A stretch of 64,000 bases of DNA, taken from the NCBI RefSeq assembly GCF_003716875.1, contig NZ_CP033077.1:434001-498000 (forward strand). Direction: 5' to 3'. The notes beneath the pieces are model-generated. The model had not been told where the DNA came from and did no database searches. It saw only the letters and a list, made by a program, of their open reading frames with translations. Both the position numbers and the translations under genes were made by a program. The DNA comes from Vibrio zhugei (GTDB lineage: Bacteria > Pseudomonadota > Gammaproteobacteria > Enterobacterales > Vibrionaceae). This document shows, one piece after another, positions 7,521-17,056 of this stretch. Every line of letters begins with the position of its first letter. Position 1 is the first letter of the stretch.

Positions 7521-9437
7521 TTAGATTTTAAATCTTTGAATAATTTCAGTTAACTGATGATTCACGTCGGCGACGGTCCTCATGCCTGAGACGGTTTTAT
7601 CACCATTACTGGCCAAATTATTCACAATGTCATTCAGCGCATTCATATTGCGACTCACATCTTGCGTCACACTGGTTTGCTCTTCAGCTGCTGTAGCAAT
7701 TTGCGCACTGATGTCATTAATTTCAGAAATCGATTGGATCACTTTCTCCAGCCCAGCATGCACACTTTGTGATTCTTGTGCGGTTTGCTCACATTAAGAT
7801 TTCGTTTTATCCATCGAGAGCACCACATCGTGACTACCGCTCACTAATTTTTGCAGCACCTCGCTAATTTGTTCCGTGCTCTCTTTGGTCCGATTGGCCA
7901 ACTTACGCACTTCATCGGCCACCACGGCGAATCCTCGACCTTGCTCACCGGCACGCGCAGCTTCAATCGCCGCATTGAGTGCTAATAAGTTCGTCTGCTC
8001 TGAAATATCACCAATCACACTTAAAATAGAGCTGATGTTTTGGGTTTCGTCATTCATTTCGTGCACACGCTCAGACGAATGCTCGACGCCATTGATGAGC
8101 AAAGAGATATTATTCTGTGATTTGGCGACTAATTTACTCGATTCGTAACTCTCATCATTGGTACGTTGAGCCAGATCCGCCGCGTTTGAAATGTCATTGG
8201 CCATCGCCGCGGCCGTCGCACTCATTTCATCAATTGCGGTGACGACTTGCTCAGTTTCAATCACATGGTTATTAAGCATCTGCGCGTTTTCTTGTGATAA
8301 TTGCTCCATTTGTCCGACATTGTCTTGTAACGTTAGCGTCGCACTACGAATCTCAATCATCATGGTTTGGAGTTTGTCGACAAAGACGTTCACACTTTGC
8401 GCGATCTGTCCTAAATCATCATTGGTGGTGACATCTAGGCGCTGAGTCAGATCCGCCTCCCCACTCGAGAGCCCCTCTATCATCGATTTCAACGATAAAA
8501 TTGGACGATAAACCACTTGAATAACAAAGAAGGCAATGATCACGCTAATAAACACCAAGATCAAAGTGGTGACGCTCGCAGCATTGCGGGCAGAGACCAA
8601 ACTCGCAAATACATCGGCTTTATTGACGGTAATCACAAAATACCATTGCTTGTTAGCAACATTAATTTGATGAGAAAAAAGAATTTTTTCTGTTCCTTGA
8701 GTAAACTCTTTTGTCATCGCGGTTTGATTCACCAAGGTATTGGCTAATGGCTTTAACCAAGCAACCTCATTACCTTTTGCGCCCGGTTTTAACGTATTTA
8801 AATCCGACGAGGCCAAAACAGTAGTATCTTTATTGACAATAAACGCCATGGTGCCTTGTTGCTTAGCCACATCCACAACCAATTTATTTAAAAAGCCCAA
8901 TTTCATATCAGCGCCAATCATGCCTTGTTGAATGCGCTGTACCATACTGATCCAATAAATATTGGCGTTCGCTTCGTCAGGATACGGCTCAGTGATCGCG
9001 GGGGTCTGTGCATTACGGCCATCTTTATAGTAACTGCGCGTGCGAATATCCCCTTCAAATTTATGATCCGGCCAGCTGGCACTGGTCAAGTTCCAATAAG
9101 CATCGCCGCTTTACTCAAGACCAATAAAAGAACTGCCCGTATTCAGTGTGGTCGCAAAAATCGAACTTAATTCGATAAAGTCTTGTGGGCTATTCGCTGG
9201 TAAATCCGCAGATTTATATTTTTCGCCAATGCCTTTCAGCCCCATGACCTTTTCGTGAATAAACTGTTGAACTAATGCTGCTTGATCCGCAACCAACAAT
9301 TTATTTTCGTGCAATATTTGCGTTTTCAGGTCCTTCTCTTGATTTCGATAAGAAAGATAATTTGAAATGGTGACCGACACACTCACTAATAAGAGTATGG
9401 ACATCATCAATATTAATTTAAGTCCGAGTTTCTTCAT
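7521..9437 (-). pseudogene. Methyl-accepting chemotaxis protein, two in-frame TAA stops
   Basis: One continuous frame encodes a full MCP of about 638 residues but is interrupted by TAA at 9111-9113 and 7794-7796. Part 1 (9437-9111) has the N-terminal membrane helix and start of the periplasmic sensor. Part 2 (to 7797) has the rest of a dCache-like sensor, the second membrane helix, HAMP, and most of the signalling domain with the hairpin tip [23 protein letters not shown]. Part 3 ends ...TEIIQRFKI. Nothing else is disturbed: the frame is the same on both sides of each stop, and the next codons read SGDAYWN and CEQTAQES as expected. The most economical cause is CAA-to-TAA at each site. As written it cannot give a working receptor. 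Confidence 0.88.
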
Positions 9438-9587
9438 ATTACGTCCCTACTACAAAGATAAAAAATCATTTCCGGCGAGTATATACAGATATATCGACCG
9501 CTTTAATATAAAGTTTAATTTCTTGTTATTTTATGCGATGTTGCATAACGAGTTGCACAGTGGCCCACCGATAGGTAACGCGTCGCA

Positions 9588-10921
9588 CTTACGAATCCCC
9601 TCATAATTTCTATATAAAACAATGAGTAGACGCACATCGCTCATTCTGATCTAATGAATTTCGCCAAAAACACACTTGATTCAATGAATTTAATAGGGAG
9701 CCCTAACGATGCGCGATGTTCAAATTCTACAGCAAACTCTTGAAAACCAATGCCCTGGTATTCACAAAAAACGACTTAGATCTCTTATGCTTGCAACCAG
9801 AGCGGTACTGGGCGGCTCTGATCTCACCCTCACTAAAATTGGACGAGCTCTCGACACTGATACCACGGTGAAACATGCCATCAAACGTATTGACCGATTG
9901 CTTGGTAATCGCAGTCTACATCGTGAAAAAGAGTCCATATATAAATGGCATGCGTCCCTTATTACCCGAGCCAATCCTTTTCCTGTACTACTGGTTGATT
10001 GGTCGGATGTTCGTGAGCAACTGCGCTATATGACATTGCGAGCTTCGATATCCGTTAAAGGTCGCGCCGTCACGCTTTATGAACAGGCATTTGAGTACAA
10101 AAACTACAACTCACCCAAGAGCCATCAGCACTTTCTCGATAAGCTTCAATCCTTGCTCCCCCAAGGTTGCACCCCTATCATTATCTCCGACGCTGGCTTT
10201 AGAAATACGTGGTTCAGGCAAGTCGCCAACAAAGGTTGGTTCTGGCTTGGGCGTGTACGGGGCGAAGTCTCGATTAAGTGTGGCGAGAGCGCTTGGCAAT
10301 GGAATAAAGCCTTTTACCCTCAAGCGACTGATAAGCCGCTGTTTTTAGGAGAAAGCCAACTGGCTAAGCGCTCACCGCTTCAGTGCTTTGCTTACTTATA
10401 CAAGAGTCATCCCAAAGGCAGAAAAGCCCATCGGCATAGTCGAACCTGTCAGAAACACTCGGCTGGAAAAGTGTTCCATAAAGGAGCGAAAGAGCCTTGG
10501 CTTCTGGTCACTAACATCCCCAACCATGTACTTAACGGCATTAAAATTACCCGTTTGTACGCCAAAAGAATGCAAATTGAAGAGTCGTTCCGAGATCTAA
10601 AAAGTCCAGCCTACGGGTTGGCGCTTCGCCATAACCGAACACGTTGCACCAAACGTATTGATATCTTGTTGCTCATGGCATTGATGGCCGAAATCATCAT
10701 GTGGTGGAATGGCTTAATCGCCATGCAAGCCAAATGGCATTATGACTTCCAAGCCAACACCATCAAGCATCGCCGTGTGCTCTCCATTCCTAGACTTGGT
10801 AAGGAAGTACGTTGCCACCGAAGATACCGAATACAAGAGTCCCAATATCATTGGGCAATGGTCGAATATCAACGCCTTACGCATACCTGTGGGTTGGGGG
10901 AATTATGAGGGGATCCGCCAG
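9588..10921 (+). mobile_element. IS10-like insertion sequence (IS4 family), copy 1
   Basis: 1334-bp element bounded by inverted repeats, left CTTACGAATCCCCTCATAAT and right (complement) CTGGCGGATCCCCTCATAAT, close to IS10 ends. It is flanked by the perfect 9-bp duplication CGCGTCGCA (9579-9587 and 10922-10930), which proves transposition to this site. It carries one transposase gene. It sits between two chemoreceptor genes and breaks no recognisable large gene. Confidence 0.96.
9709..10908 (+). CDS. IS10-like transposase, copy 1
   Basis: 399-residue DDE transposase of the IS4 family, IS10 group. Catalytic acidic residues lie in LLVDWSDV and IIISDAGF, and the YREK signature is YAKRMQIEESFRDLKSP. 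Similarity to IS10 transposase runs over the whole length, including the N-terminal KRLRSLMLATRAVL and KHAIKRIDRLLGNR segments. The ribosome-binding site AGGGAGCCC lies 5 bases before ATG. The frame is complete, so the element is potentially active. The protein is identical in copies 2 and 3. Confidence 0.96.
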   Translation: MRDVQILQQTLENQCPGIHKKRLRSLMLATRAVLGGSDLTLTKIGRALDTDTTVKHAIKRIDRLLGNRSLHREKESIYKWHASLITRANPFPVLLVDWSDVREQLRYMTLRASISVKGRAVTLYEQAFEYKNYNSPKSHQHFLDKLQSLLPQGCTPIIISDAGFRNTWFRQVANKGWFWLGRVRGEVSIKCGESAWQWNKAFYPQATDKPLFLGESQLAKRSPLQCFAYLYKSHPKGRKAHRHSRTCQKHSAGKVFHKGAKEPWLLVTNIPNHVLNGIKITRLYAKRMQIEESFRDLKSPAYGLALRHNRTRCTKRIDILLLMALMAEIIMWWNGLIAMQAKWHYDFQANTIKHRRVLSIPRLGKEVRCHRRYRIQESQYHWAMVEYQRLTHTCGLGEL

Positions 10922-10994
10922 CGCGTCGCATACCCGATCGGGCAATATGAAGTATGGAGCAATCACCGTCTAGCGTTATCAAGCTAACAGGCGT

Positions 10995-11024
10995 AAAAAA
11001 GGGAAGCACAATGGCTTCCCTTTT
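10995..11024 (-). terminator. Terminator after the second MCP gene
   Basis: AAGGGAAGC / GCTTCCCTT stem with a 6-base loop. On the minus strand it is followed by six T in all, about 20 bp after the stop of the chemoreceptor gene at 11046. Confidence 0.85.
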
Positions 11025-11045
11025 GGTTTTCTCTCAACGTGGTGA

Positions 11046-12668
11046 CTACAGCGTAAATCGTTTGACCAATTGATGAAGGTGTTCCGCCAATTTAGCAAGC
11101 TCTTTACTGGATATCGTCGTCTGCTCTGACCCTTCTGATGTCTGAACGGACAGATCGCGAATATGGGTAATATTTTTATCCACACTCTGTGCGACCGTCG
11201 CTTGCTCTTCTGCAGCACTCGCAATGGTGGCATTCTGATCATTAATTCCCGAGACCAATGATGAGATTTCTTCAAAAGCTTCACCGGCTTCTCGAGCGAT
11301 ATCGAGCGTGGTACCAGCCATGGCGTTACTCTTGTTCATGCTTTGCACGGCTTTATCGGTTTCAGAGCTGACCGTATTCATCATCTCTTCGATGTCTGTC
11401 GTAGAGGTTTGCGTGCGATGCGCGAGCGCTCTCACTTCATCGGCCACCACCGCAAACCCACGGCCGTTTTCCCCTGCTCGCGCGGCTTCAATGGCGGCAT
11501 TTAATGCTAATAAGTTAGTTTGTTCGGCAATTTCCCGAATCACTCCCAGCACTTTACCAATATTTTGTATTTCTTTTGCAAGAGAAACCACACCTTGCTC
11601 TGATGCGCCAATCTCATGTTTCAAGAGATCCACGGTTTTGATGGTTTCGCCAATCTTCACTCGGCCTTGTTGTGACTTTTCATCCACCACTTCTGAATTA
11701 TCGCGTGCCGAGTTAGCACTGCGCGCCACTTCATCGATCGCCGTGGTTAACTCACTCACCGCGGTCGCGGCATAGTTCACTTCATCACTTTGTTGTGTAA
11801 TGTATTGCGATGATTGAGCGGTCACAGCACTTAATTCTTCAGAGGTCGCCGCCAACTGCTGAGATGAATCCGAAATCAATGACAGCGCATTTTGCAATTG
11901 GGCCTGCATATCAGCAAGCGCTTTGATCATTTGCGCGGCTTCATCTTTGCTGTCGTCTGCGAATTTTTCCGTCAGATCACCAGAAGCAATGGTCTTGGCG
12001 ATTTCCACCGAGCGGTTTAATGGTATCGTCAAACTGCGGGTATAAAATAGCCCCATAAAACCCATTAAAACTAACGTGACAGCAATACCAATAATCAACG
12101 CGTTTTTCGATTGCTCATAACTTCGCGTGGCACCATTATTATCATCGTCTGAACGTTGTTTTTGAAACGCCATATACTCATCCAGCGCTTTTCTTAAATT
12201 GACGGCGGCGGGCATCACGGATTGATCACGGTACTGAATGAATTCGTCCATCTTATTGTCACGTGCTAATGCAAATAGCTGAGGTAAATCGTCCATCATT
12301 TGATCATTGAACGATTTCACATCCTCAAATAGCTTTTGAGATTCCGCGCTATCTGAATACTTTTCCATGGTCTTTTCACTGGCATCGTATCGTTTCACTA
12401 TTTGCTCGACCTGACCAATCAAATTATCAACCGTCTGCAAATCTTTCGCATCGGAAATGGTGTTAATACGCACCTGCATCAACAACACGGCATTCGACAT
12501 CTCGGACACGGTCATGATCGCTGGCATCCGGTGCAGAGTGAGCACGTCCGTCGTATCATTAAGTTTTGATAATTGCGAAGCAGCAAAAACCCCGAGTCCC
12601 ACCGTTATCAGTCCAATAATGCCAAACAATAACGACGTCCTGACTCCTATTTTTATGTTTCTAATCAT
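11046..12668 (-). CDS. Methyl-accepting chemotaxis protein with 4-helix-bundle sensor
   Basis: Inner-membrane chemoreceptor of 540 residues. I chose ATG at 12668 because GGAGACAAGC precedes it and the protein then opens with a basic stretch and the first membrane helix ([20 protein letters not shown]). Next come a helical periplasmic domain (about 35-185, four-helix-bundle MCP type), the second membrane helix ([20 protein letters not shown]), HAMP (about 210-265), and the signalling hairpin with the conserved tip [32 protein letters not shown] (only a part is named here as a landmark). It works with CheW and CheA. The ligand is unknown. Intact, unlike the neighbouring MCP. Confidence 0.9.
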   Translation of the reverse strand: MIRNIKIGVRTSLLFGIIGLITVGLGVFAASQLSKLNDTTDVLTLHRMPAIMTVSEMSNAVLLMQVRINTISDAKDLQTVDNLIGQVEQIVKRYDASEKTMEKYSDSAESQKLFEDVKSFNDQMMDDLPQLFALARDNKMDEFIQYRDQSVMPAAVNLRKALDEYMAFQKQRSDDDNNGATRSYEQSKNALIIGIAVTLVLMGFMGLFYTRSLTIPLNRSVEIAKTIASGDLTEKFADDSKDEAAQMIKALADMQAQLQNALSLISDSSQQLAATSEELSAVTAQSSQYITQQSDEVNYAATAVSELTTAIDEVARSANSARDNSEVVDEKSQQGRVKIGETIKTVDLLKHEIGASEQGVVSLAKEIQNIGKVLGVIREIAEQTNLLALNAAIEAARAGENGRGFAVVADEVRALAHRTQTSTTDIEEMMNTVSSETDKAVQSMNKSNAMAGTTLDIAREAGEAFEEISSLVSGINDQNATIASAAEEQATVAQSVDKNITHIRDLSVQTSEGSEQTTISSKELAKLAEHLHQLVKRFTL

Positions 12669-12924
12669 GCTTGTCTCCAATTCAGCATTGATCTTGCCTA
12701 ATACCATTTATAAGGCTATCAATTAGAGTAGATTGTCGGACTCGACTTTGCCAACGAAAAATACGCTCATGAAATGTGGGCTTTCGTTACTATTATGCAG
12801 GGATTACCAATGGGTAGGTTCAATAGAGTAAAATATAATTTTACTCTATTTATTAGATAGATAAATGAAATGCACAGCATGAACACACGTATTATGATGA
12901 CGCAATAGCACGTGTATTCACTGA

Positions 12925-13188
12925 CTATTTAGATGACTGGCTGCGAATTTCTAACAATTTCTTACGAAAAAAATGCCATTTGACGAAATGAGACACGCTC
13001 ATTACTAAGGGAAACACAATGATGGGTAAGATCATATCGTGTGTTGTCATTTCATCGGTAAACTTAGTTAACGCGATAAATAGCACTGCGGTCAATAAAC
13101 CAAACTTCAATCCCCCATCAATAAATGTGTAGCGCCATTTCCCCATATTGACGATTTTTTCTAAGCGGGTTTGCATCGCTTGGGACAT
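12925..13188 (-). CDS. Small two-helix membrane protein, unknown
   Basis: 87-residue protein starting MSQAMQTRLEKIV. I chose this ATG because TAGGAG sits 5 bases before it. It has a short amphipathic head, two hydrophobic segments (GLLTAVLFIALTKF and MILPIIVFPLVMSVSHFV), and a basic tail. Not recognised. It stands alone with more than 200 bp on both sides. Confidence 0.55.
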   Translation of the reverse strand: MSQAMQTRLEKIVNMGKWRYTFIDGGLKFGLLTAVLFIALTKFTDEMTTHDMILPIIVFPLVMSVSHFVKWHFFRKKLLEIRSQSSK

Positions 13189-13462
13189 ACATACTCCTAA
13201 CACTGTATTCTTGGTAACCCATCAGTGGTTACTCACTAAAGAGCCGAAGCTCCAGACCTTTCATCACAACAGACAAGTGAACTAATCTTAACTGCACGTT
13301 GTCTCATGACTATCCATTGGTTGGGCGATATTTTTAACACAACGCGGTGTCTTAGGTCCAATTAAAGGTAAGTTCACAAAATTAATTAATACTTATCCAT
13401 AAAAGTGTCATTATTTATCACTATGATAAGATAACGTATCACTTAGGTTAAATGCAGAGAAT

Positions 13463-14056
13463 ATGACGAATCCACTGTTTTTCATCACCAGTTCCGTGCT
13501 CGTGTGTTTGTTGTTAACCACCACGCTCGATATCGACATCCTCACACGTTACGCGGATCACTTATCCCTTTTGGCGTTTATGCCCAGCATTGGCATTCTC
13601 TGTTATGGGCTGTTCGATCACATCGATTCTCGCTACCTACATGTGTCATCTCGTCAATCATCACAACGAGATATACAATGGGCATTGCGTCATTTATGTG
13701 TTCAGCATGTCCCCTTCAAAGCCATATTCAAAGGCGATATAATGATGTTGGTCCCGAAGCACTTTTTCTTGGATCAAGTCGCCGCCCCCTCAGAAAAGTC
13801 GCATATTTACGTCTTGCAATTGACCATGGATAAACATCGTAAAGTGGTTCACTGTAGCGACCGATTTATTCGTACGTCTGACATCGTCACCTTCGAAACC
13901 TTGGAACGGTGTTTTAGTGAGCCTGCTCGCTGTACCTATAGTAAATTCACCCTCTTCGATGAACGTCAACAAGATGTATCTTTAAGTGCCAATATGGTCC
14001 AAAAGCAGTTAAAAGCACTCATCAATGACCAAGGTTGGTCACTCAAACTGTGCTGA
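13463..14056 (+). CDS. Hypothetical membrane-anchored protein
   Basis: 197 residues. The first 55 hold two hydrophobic segments (PLFFITSSVLVCLLLTTTL and LSLLAFMPSIGILCYGLF). The remainder is a soluble, probably cytoplasmic domain with no motif I recognise. It ends at a strong terminator and stands as a single-gene unit. The coding frame has ordinary codon use for this window, which supports it being real, but no function is offered. Confidence 0.55.
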   Translation: MTNPLFFITSSVLVCLLLTTTLDIDILTRYADHLSLLAFMPSIGILCYGLFDHIDSRYLHVSSRQSSQRDIQWALRHLCVQHVPFKAIFKGDIMMLVPKHFFLDQVAAPSEKSHIYVLQLTMDKHRKVVHCSDRFIRTSDIVTFETLERCFSEPARCTYSKFTLFDERQQDVSLSANMVQKQLKALINDQGWSLKLC

Positions 14057-14072
14057 TTGACCACTGACCAAT

Positions 14073-14108
14073 AAAAAAGGGTAAACCTGCGTTTACCCTT
14101 TTATTTTT
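14073..14108 (+). terminator. Terminator of the gene ending at 14056
   Basis: Stem AAGGGTAAAC / GTTTACCCTT with a 4-base loop, followed by TTATTTTT. Confidence 0.88.
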
Positions 14109-14485
14109 CTAAGTCATTTTGCTTTTAGTGAACATCGATGAATTCACGCTGTGAAGCCGAACCAACATAGCACATTCCCTCTCTTTTTTGTGAGAGTTTT
14201 GTCAATAAAAGCCCGAATACTGCGCGCTTTAGTGAACACTCTCCGCGATGATTTTTTAACTTGCGTAATGAGCAGCTCCCACCCTGTCATCATAATCAGG
14301 TCCCAGCGCTCAAAGCACCAAGAGTCACTGGATGAATCAGAGAATGGTTAGCTCGCCTCCAAGTCTGAACGGCTTGTCAACGGCACACTTTTATTGCAAT
14401 CTGTCTCATATTGGTACGGCACTAGAGAATCGCTCGCCCCCAATTGCCTCAATCATAAGACGCCATATAGGAATAAGGATACCCA
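14109..14485. other. Intergenic stretch before eamA
   Basis: About 375 bp without a gene I can support. It must hold the eamA promoter. The short frames here lack ribosome-binding sites and family resemblance. Confidence 0.5.
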
Positions 14486-15394
14486 ATGTCAGTTCGCGAT
14501 CGTCTGCTTGCCCTCACCATTATTTTGGTCTGGGGCGTCAATTTTGTGGTCATCAAAGTGGGGCTACAAGGTGTTCCCCCATTGCTGCTCGCAGGGTTAC
14601 GTTTTCTCTTAGTGGCTTTTCCGGCGATATGTTTCTTCGCGCGCCCGAAGTTACCACTAAAATGGATGTTTCTTTATGGTATGACCATCAGTTTTGGCCA
14701 GTTTGCTTTGCTCTTTTGGGCCTTAAGTGCCGGACTATCCGCGGGGTTAGCGTCATTACTTTTGCAAGTCCAAGCCTTTGTCACCATTTTACTTAGCGCC
14801 CTGTTATTTAAAGAACGCATTCGTAAGCATAATGGCATTGCGATGCTCGTCGCGACCATCGGTATTGTGTTATTAGCAACCGCGCCAGAAGTGGGGAAAA
14901 CCTCCATCACATGGTTGACATTGGCACTCGTTCTGGGCGCTGCCTGTTCGTGGGCGTTAGGCAACATTAACAATAAAGTGATTCTCTCGAATTACACCGT
15001 CCCAACGATGTCTTTGATTGTATGGAGTGCCATTTTCCCAATGATGGCGTTCTTTATTTGCTCTTATTATATTGAGGGGCCAGATCTCATCGTAGCCGCA
15101 TTACAACATATTCAATGGCATAATATCGGCGCATTAGTGTATCTTTCCTTAATGGCCACAATTGTCGGTTACGGTGGTTGGAGTTATTTATTGAGCCGCT
15201 ATCAAACCTCACTGATTGCGCCACTATCGCTGCTTGTTCCAGTATTTGGATTACTATCCGCATGGCTGCTATTAGGTGAAACATTAAGTCTACAACAATG
15301 GATTGGGGCCGTGATTGTCGCAGCAGGCTTGGTATATAATACATTTGGTGCCAAGACAGTACCTTCGGTAAAAGCGGCCACCGTGGAGTCATAA
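14486..15394 (+). CDS. eamA: EamA-type amino acid metabolite exporter
   Basis: 302-residue inner-membrane protein of the drug/metabolite transporter superfamily with ten predicted helices in two EamA repeats. It resembles E. coli EamA (O-acetylserine and cysteine exporter) closely along its length: VWGVNFVVIKVGL, PPLLLAGLRFLLVAFPAI, the GLASLLLQ region, SLIVWSAI, and ATIVGYG plus APLSLLVPVFGLLSAWLLLGE. The ribosome-binding site AAGGATACCCA supports the start. It is monocistronic and ends at a bidirectional terminator. Confidence 0.88.
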   Translation: MSVRDRLLALTIILVWGVNFVVIKVGLQGVPPLLLAGLRFLLVAFPAICFFARPKLPLKWMFLYGMTISFGQFALLFWALSAGLSAGLASLLLQVQAFVTILLSALLFKERIRKHNGIAMLVATIGIVLLATAPEVGKTSITWLTLALVLGAACSWALGNINNKVILSNYTVPTMSLIVWSAIFPMMAFFICSYYIEGPDLIVAALQHIQWHNIGALVYLSLMATIVGYGGWSYLLSRYQTSLIAPLSLLVPVFGLLSAWLLLGETLSLQQWIGAVIVAAGLVYNTFGAKTVPSVKAATVES

Positions 15395-15425
15395 CTCAGC
15401 CGCAAAGACACCTGTCCATATAATG

Positions 15426-15452
15426 AAAAACCCAGCCAAATGCTGGGTTTTA
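15426..15452 (+). terminator. Bidirectional terminator between eamA and the binding protein gene
   Basis: Stem AAAACCCAGC / GCTGGGTTTT with a 5-base loop and A/T flanks on both sides. It serves the convergent genes ending at 15394 and 15491. Confidence 0.88.
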
Positions 15453-15490
15453 CTTATTCAATGGTCTGAACGACCGCTCGCGGATTGAGA

Positions 15491-16312
15491 TTATTGCACC
15501 TGCGAGACCCAGGCATCCGTTTTAAACCATTTATGATAAATACGATCGTAAGTCCCGTCGCCACGCACTTGCTTCATGTAGTTATTTAATAAATTCAAAA
15601 AGTCTTGATCACCACGGCGAATCGCCCATCCCATCGGTTCATAGGTAAACGGTTGATCTAGGTGAATCACTTTGCCTTTATGTTGAGCCGCATACATTGC
15701 GTTGTAGGGCAGATCGTAAACAAAGGCATCGGCTTTATGATTCATGACTTGCAGAACGGCATCGGCTGACGTATCAAACAAATCCACTTTGGCTTTATAA
15801 AGGTATTTTTTGGCCCCTTGTGCCCCCGTCGTTCCCATTTGTGTAGCAATGGTATATTTAGGATCGTTCAAGTCACGGTAACTGTGAATTTTATCTTTCA
15901 GTTTCGGCGAGATAAGAACCGTTTGACCCATCTTAATGTAAGCATCGGCAAATAACACATTCAAGTTACGTTTCGGGGTGACCGTCATCCCAGCAATAAA
16001 ATCACACTTCCCCGTTTTTAAGGCTGGGACAATGCCATCCCATGCCGTATTCACTGGCACAAATTTTACCCCTAATGAACGCGCCAAATGTTTCGCTAAA
16101 TCGATATCAAACCCCACATAACGACCATCCTTTGCGGTCATTTCAAAAGGAATGTACCCAGCTTCAAAACACAGTCTGAGTTCCCCCGTCTTTTGAATAT
16201 GATTGATGGTATCAACCTTAGCAGAAGCAGAAAAGCTCGCAAGCGCAGCACCAGCCAGTGCGGAGCCTACGAGAAAATGTCGACAATATTGTTGTAATGT
16301 TCGTGCTGTCAT
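15491..16312 (-). CDS. Periplasmic polar amino acid-type binding protein (SBP family 3)
   Basis: 273 residues with an N-terminal signal region (LVGSALAGAALASFSASAKV). The bacterial solute-binding protein family 3 fold follows: GELRLCFEAGYIPFEM, DGRYVGFDIDLAKHLARSLGVKF, WDGIVPALKTGKCDFIAGMTVTPKR and the C-terminal MGWAIRRGDQDFLNLLN with RGDGTYDRIYHKWF. The cysteine pair could bind or form a disulfide. No permease or ATPase gene is adjacent, so it is an orphan receptor for a transporter or chemoreceptor elsewhere. Ligand not determinable beyond amino acid-like. Confidence 0.82.
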   Translation of the reverse strand: MTARTLQQYCRHFLVGSALAGAALASFSASAKVDTINHIQKTGELRLCFEAGYIPFEMTAKDGRYVGFDIDLAKHLARSLGVKFVPVNTAWDGIVPALKTGKCDFIAGMTVTPKRNLNVLFADAYIKMGQTVLISPKLKDKIHSYRDLNDPKYTIATQMGTTGAQGAKKYLYKAKVDLFDTSADAVLQVMNHKADAFVYDLPYNAMYAAQHKGKVIHLDQPFTYEPMGWAIRRGDQDFLNLLNNYMKQVRGDGTYDRIYHKWFKTDAWVSQVQ

Positions 16313-16590
16313 ATCAATTTTAATCCATTTATATACAGAGTTCCTGTAGAGGCCTAATAAGGTAGCGGAAAATACAGGGTAAATAAACCATCAGACACCG
16401 GTTTACTCCCCGTTCACCCCATACATATTCCTTATATATTATGCCCACCAGCTCAAGTGGCTGTATTATCATTGAAAAAGTCTCGCCCAACGTCTTTCCC
16501 ATACGGCTCAGTCCAGTGTCATCGACTCACCCTCGGTCTGAATACGACCATTACTGACTAAAAAATGAGCACATCAGAAGGAAGCGTTGT

Positions 16591-16710
16591 ATGATTAAAG
16601 AATCTCTCCTGACACGGAATAAATGGTATGAGCCTAGAAGCAACCTTAATGATCGATACACACCACTCGATTTTAAAGAGAATTGGCGAAGATACCTGTC
16701 AGTTTTTTGA
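16591..16710 (+). CDS. Possible short overlapping ORF before the 126-aa gene
   Basis: 39-codon ORF beginning MIKESLLTRNKWYEP with a good upstream AAGGAAG site (5 bases before ATG). It overlaps the next gene in another frame and ends 83 bases inside it. The downstream gene has a weaker initiation site, so this could be a coupling or regulatory ORF. No homology recognised; may be chance. Confidence 0.25.
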   Translation: MIKESLLTRNKWYEPRSNLNDRYTPLDFKENWRRYLSVF

Positions 16711-17008
16711 ACAAGCTCACTTTCACTTTTCCGCTAGCCCTCAATACCCCGAATTATTTGACCTCGATATCATTCGTGCGGATGGATCATGCTTATCCTT
16801 AACGTCTTGGTTTGATGAAAAACGTACGCGATTAACCATAGGCTTTGGTGAAGAAGAATCGATGTTTCAACGTTTACAATTGAAACCGAACGGTGACGGC
16901 CTATATGAATATCAACGTGAAAACCTGTGTTTTTTCATCGACGGTATCATCGCTCGTATTTCAGAAATCGAGTCGATCGCCCTGTCTAAAAAGGGATTCC
17001 AGAGATAA
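16628..17008 (+). CDS. Hypothetical small cytoplasmic protein next to the sensor kinase
   Basis: 126 residues (119 if the ATG at 16649 is used). Soluble, mixed alpha/beta character, with LFDLDIIRADGSCLSLTSWFDEKRTRLTIGFGEEES in the middle (mentioned in part as landmarks). It is not recognised. It lies 48 bp upstream of, and in the same direction as, the histidine kinase, so it may be co-transcribed and act with it. Neither candidate start has a strong ribosome-binding site. Confidence 0.5.
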   Translation: MSLEATLMIDTHHSILKRIGEDTCQFFEQAHFHFSASPQYPELFDLDIIRADGSCLSLTSWFDEKRTRLTIGFGEEESMFQRLQLKPNGDGLYEYQRENLCFFIDGIIARISEIESIALSKKGFQR

Positions 17009-17056
17009 GCAAGCAAAACGATTGCTTGTCCCTCAGCCCTACAGTAGACTCATGCC

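Noticed and set aside
10079..10348. Other-frame ORFs inside the three transposases
   Set aside because: They repeat identically in each copy and are shadows of the transposase gene.
9538..10973. Frame of about 30 codons restored by excising IS10-like copy 1
   Set aside because: It begins MLHNELHSGPPIGN and reads through the duplication to ...MKYGAITV, but has no ribosome-binding site, is very short and matches nothing I recognise. Copy 1 is treated as intergenic.
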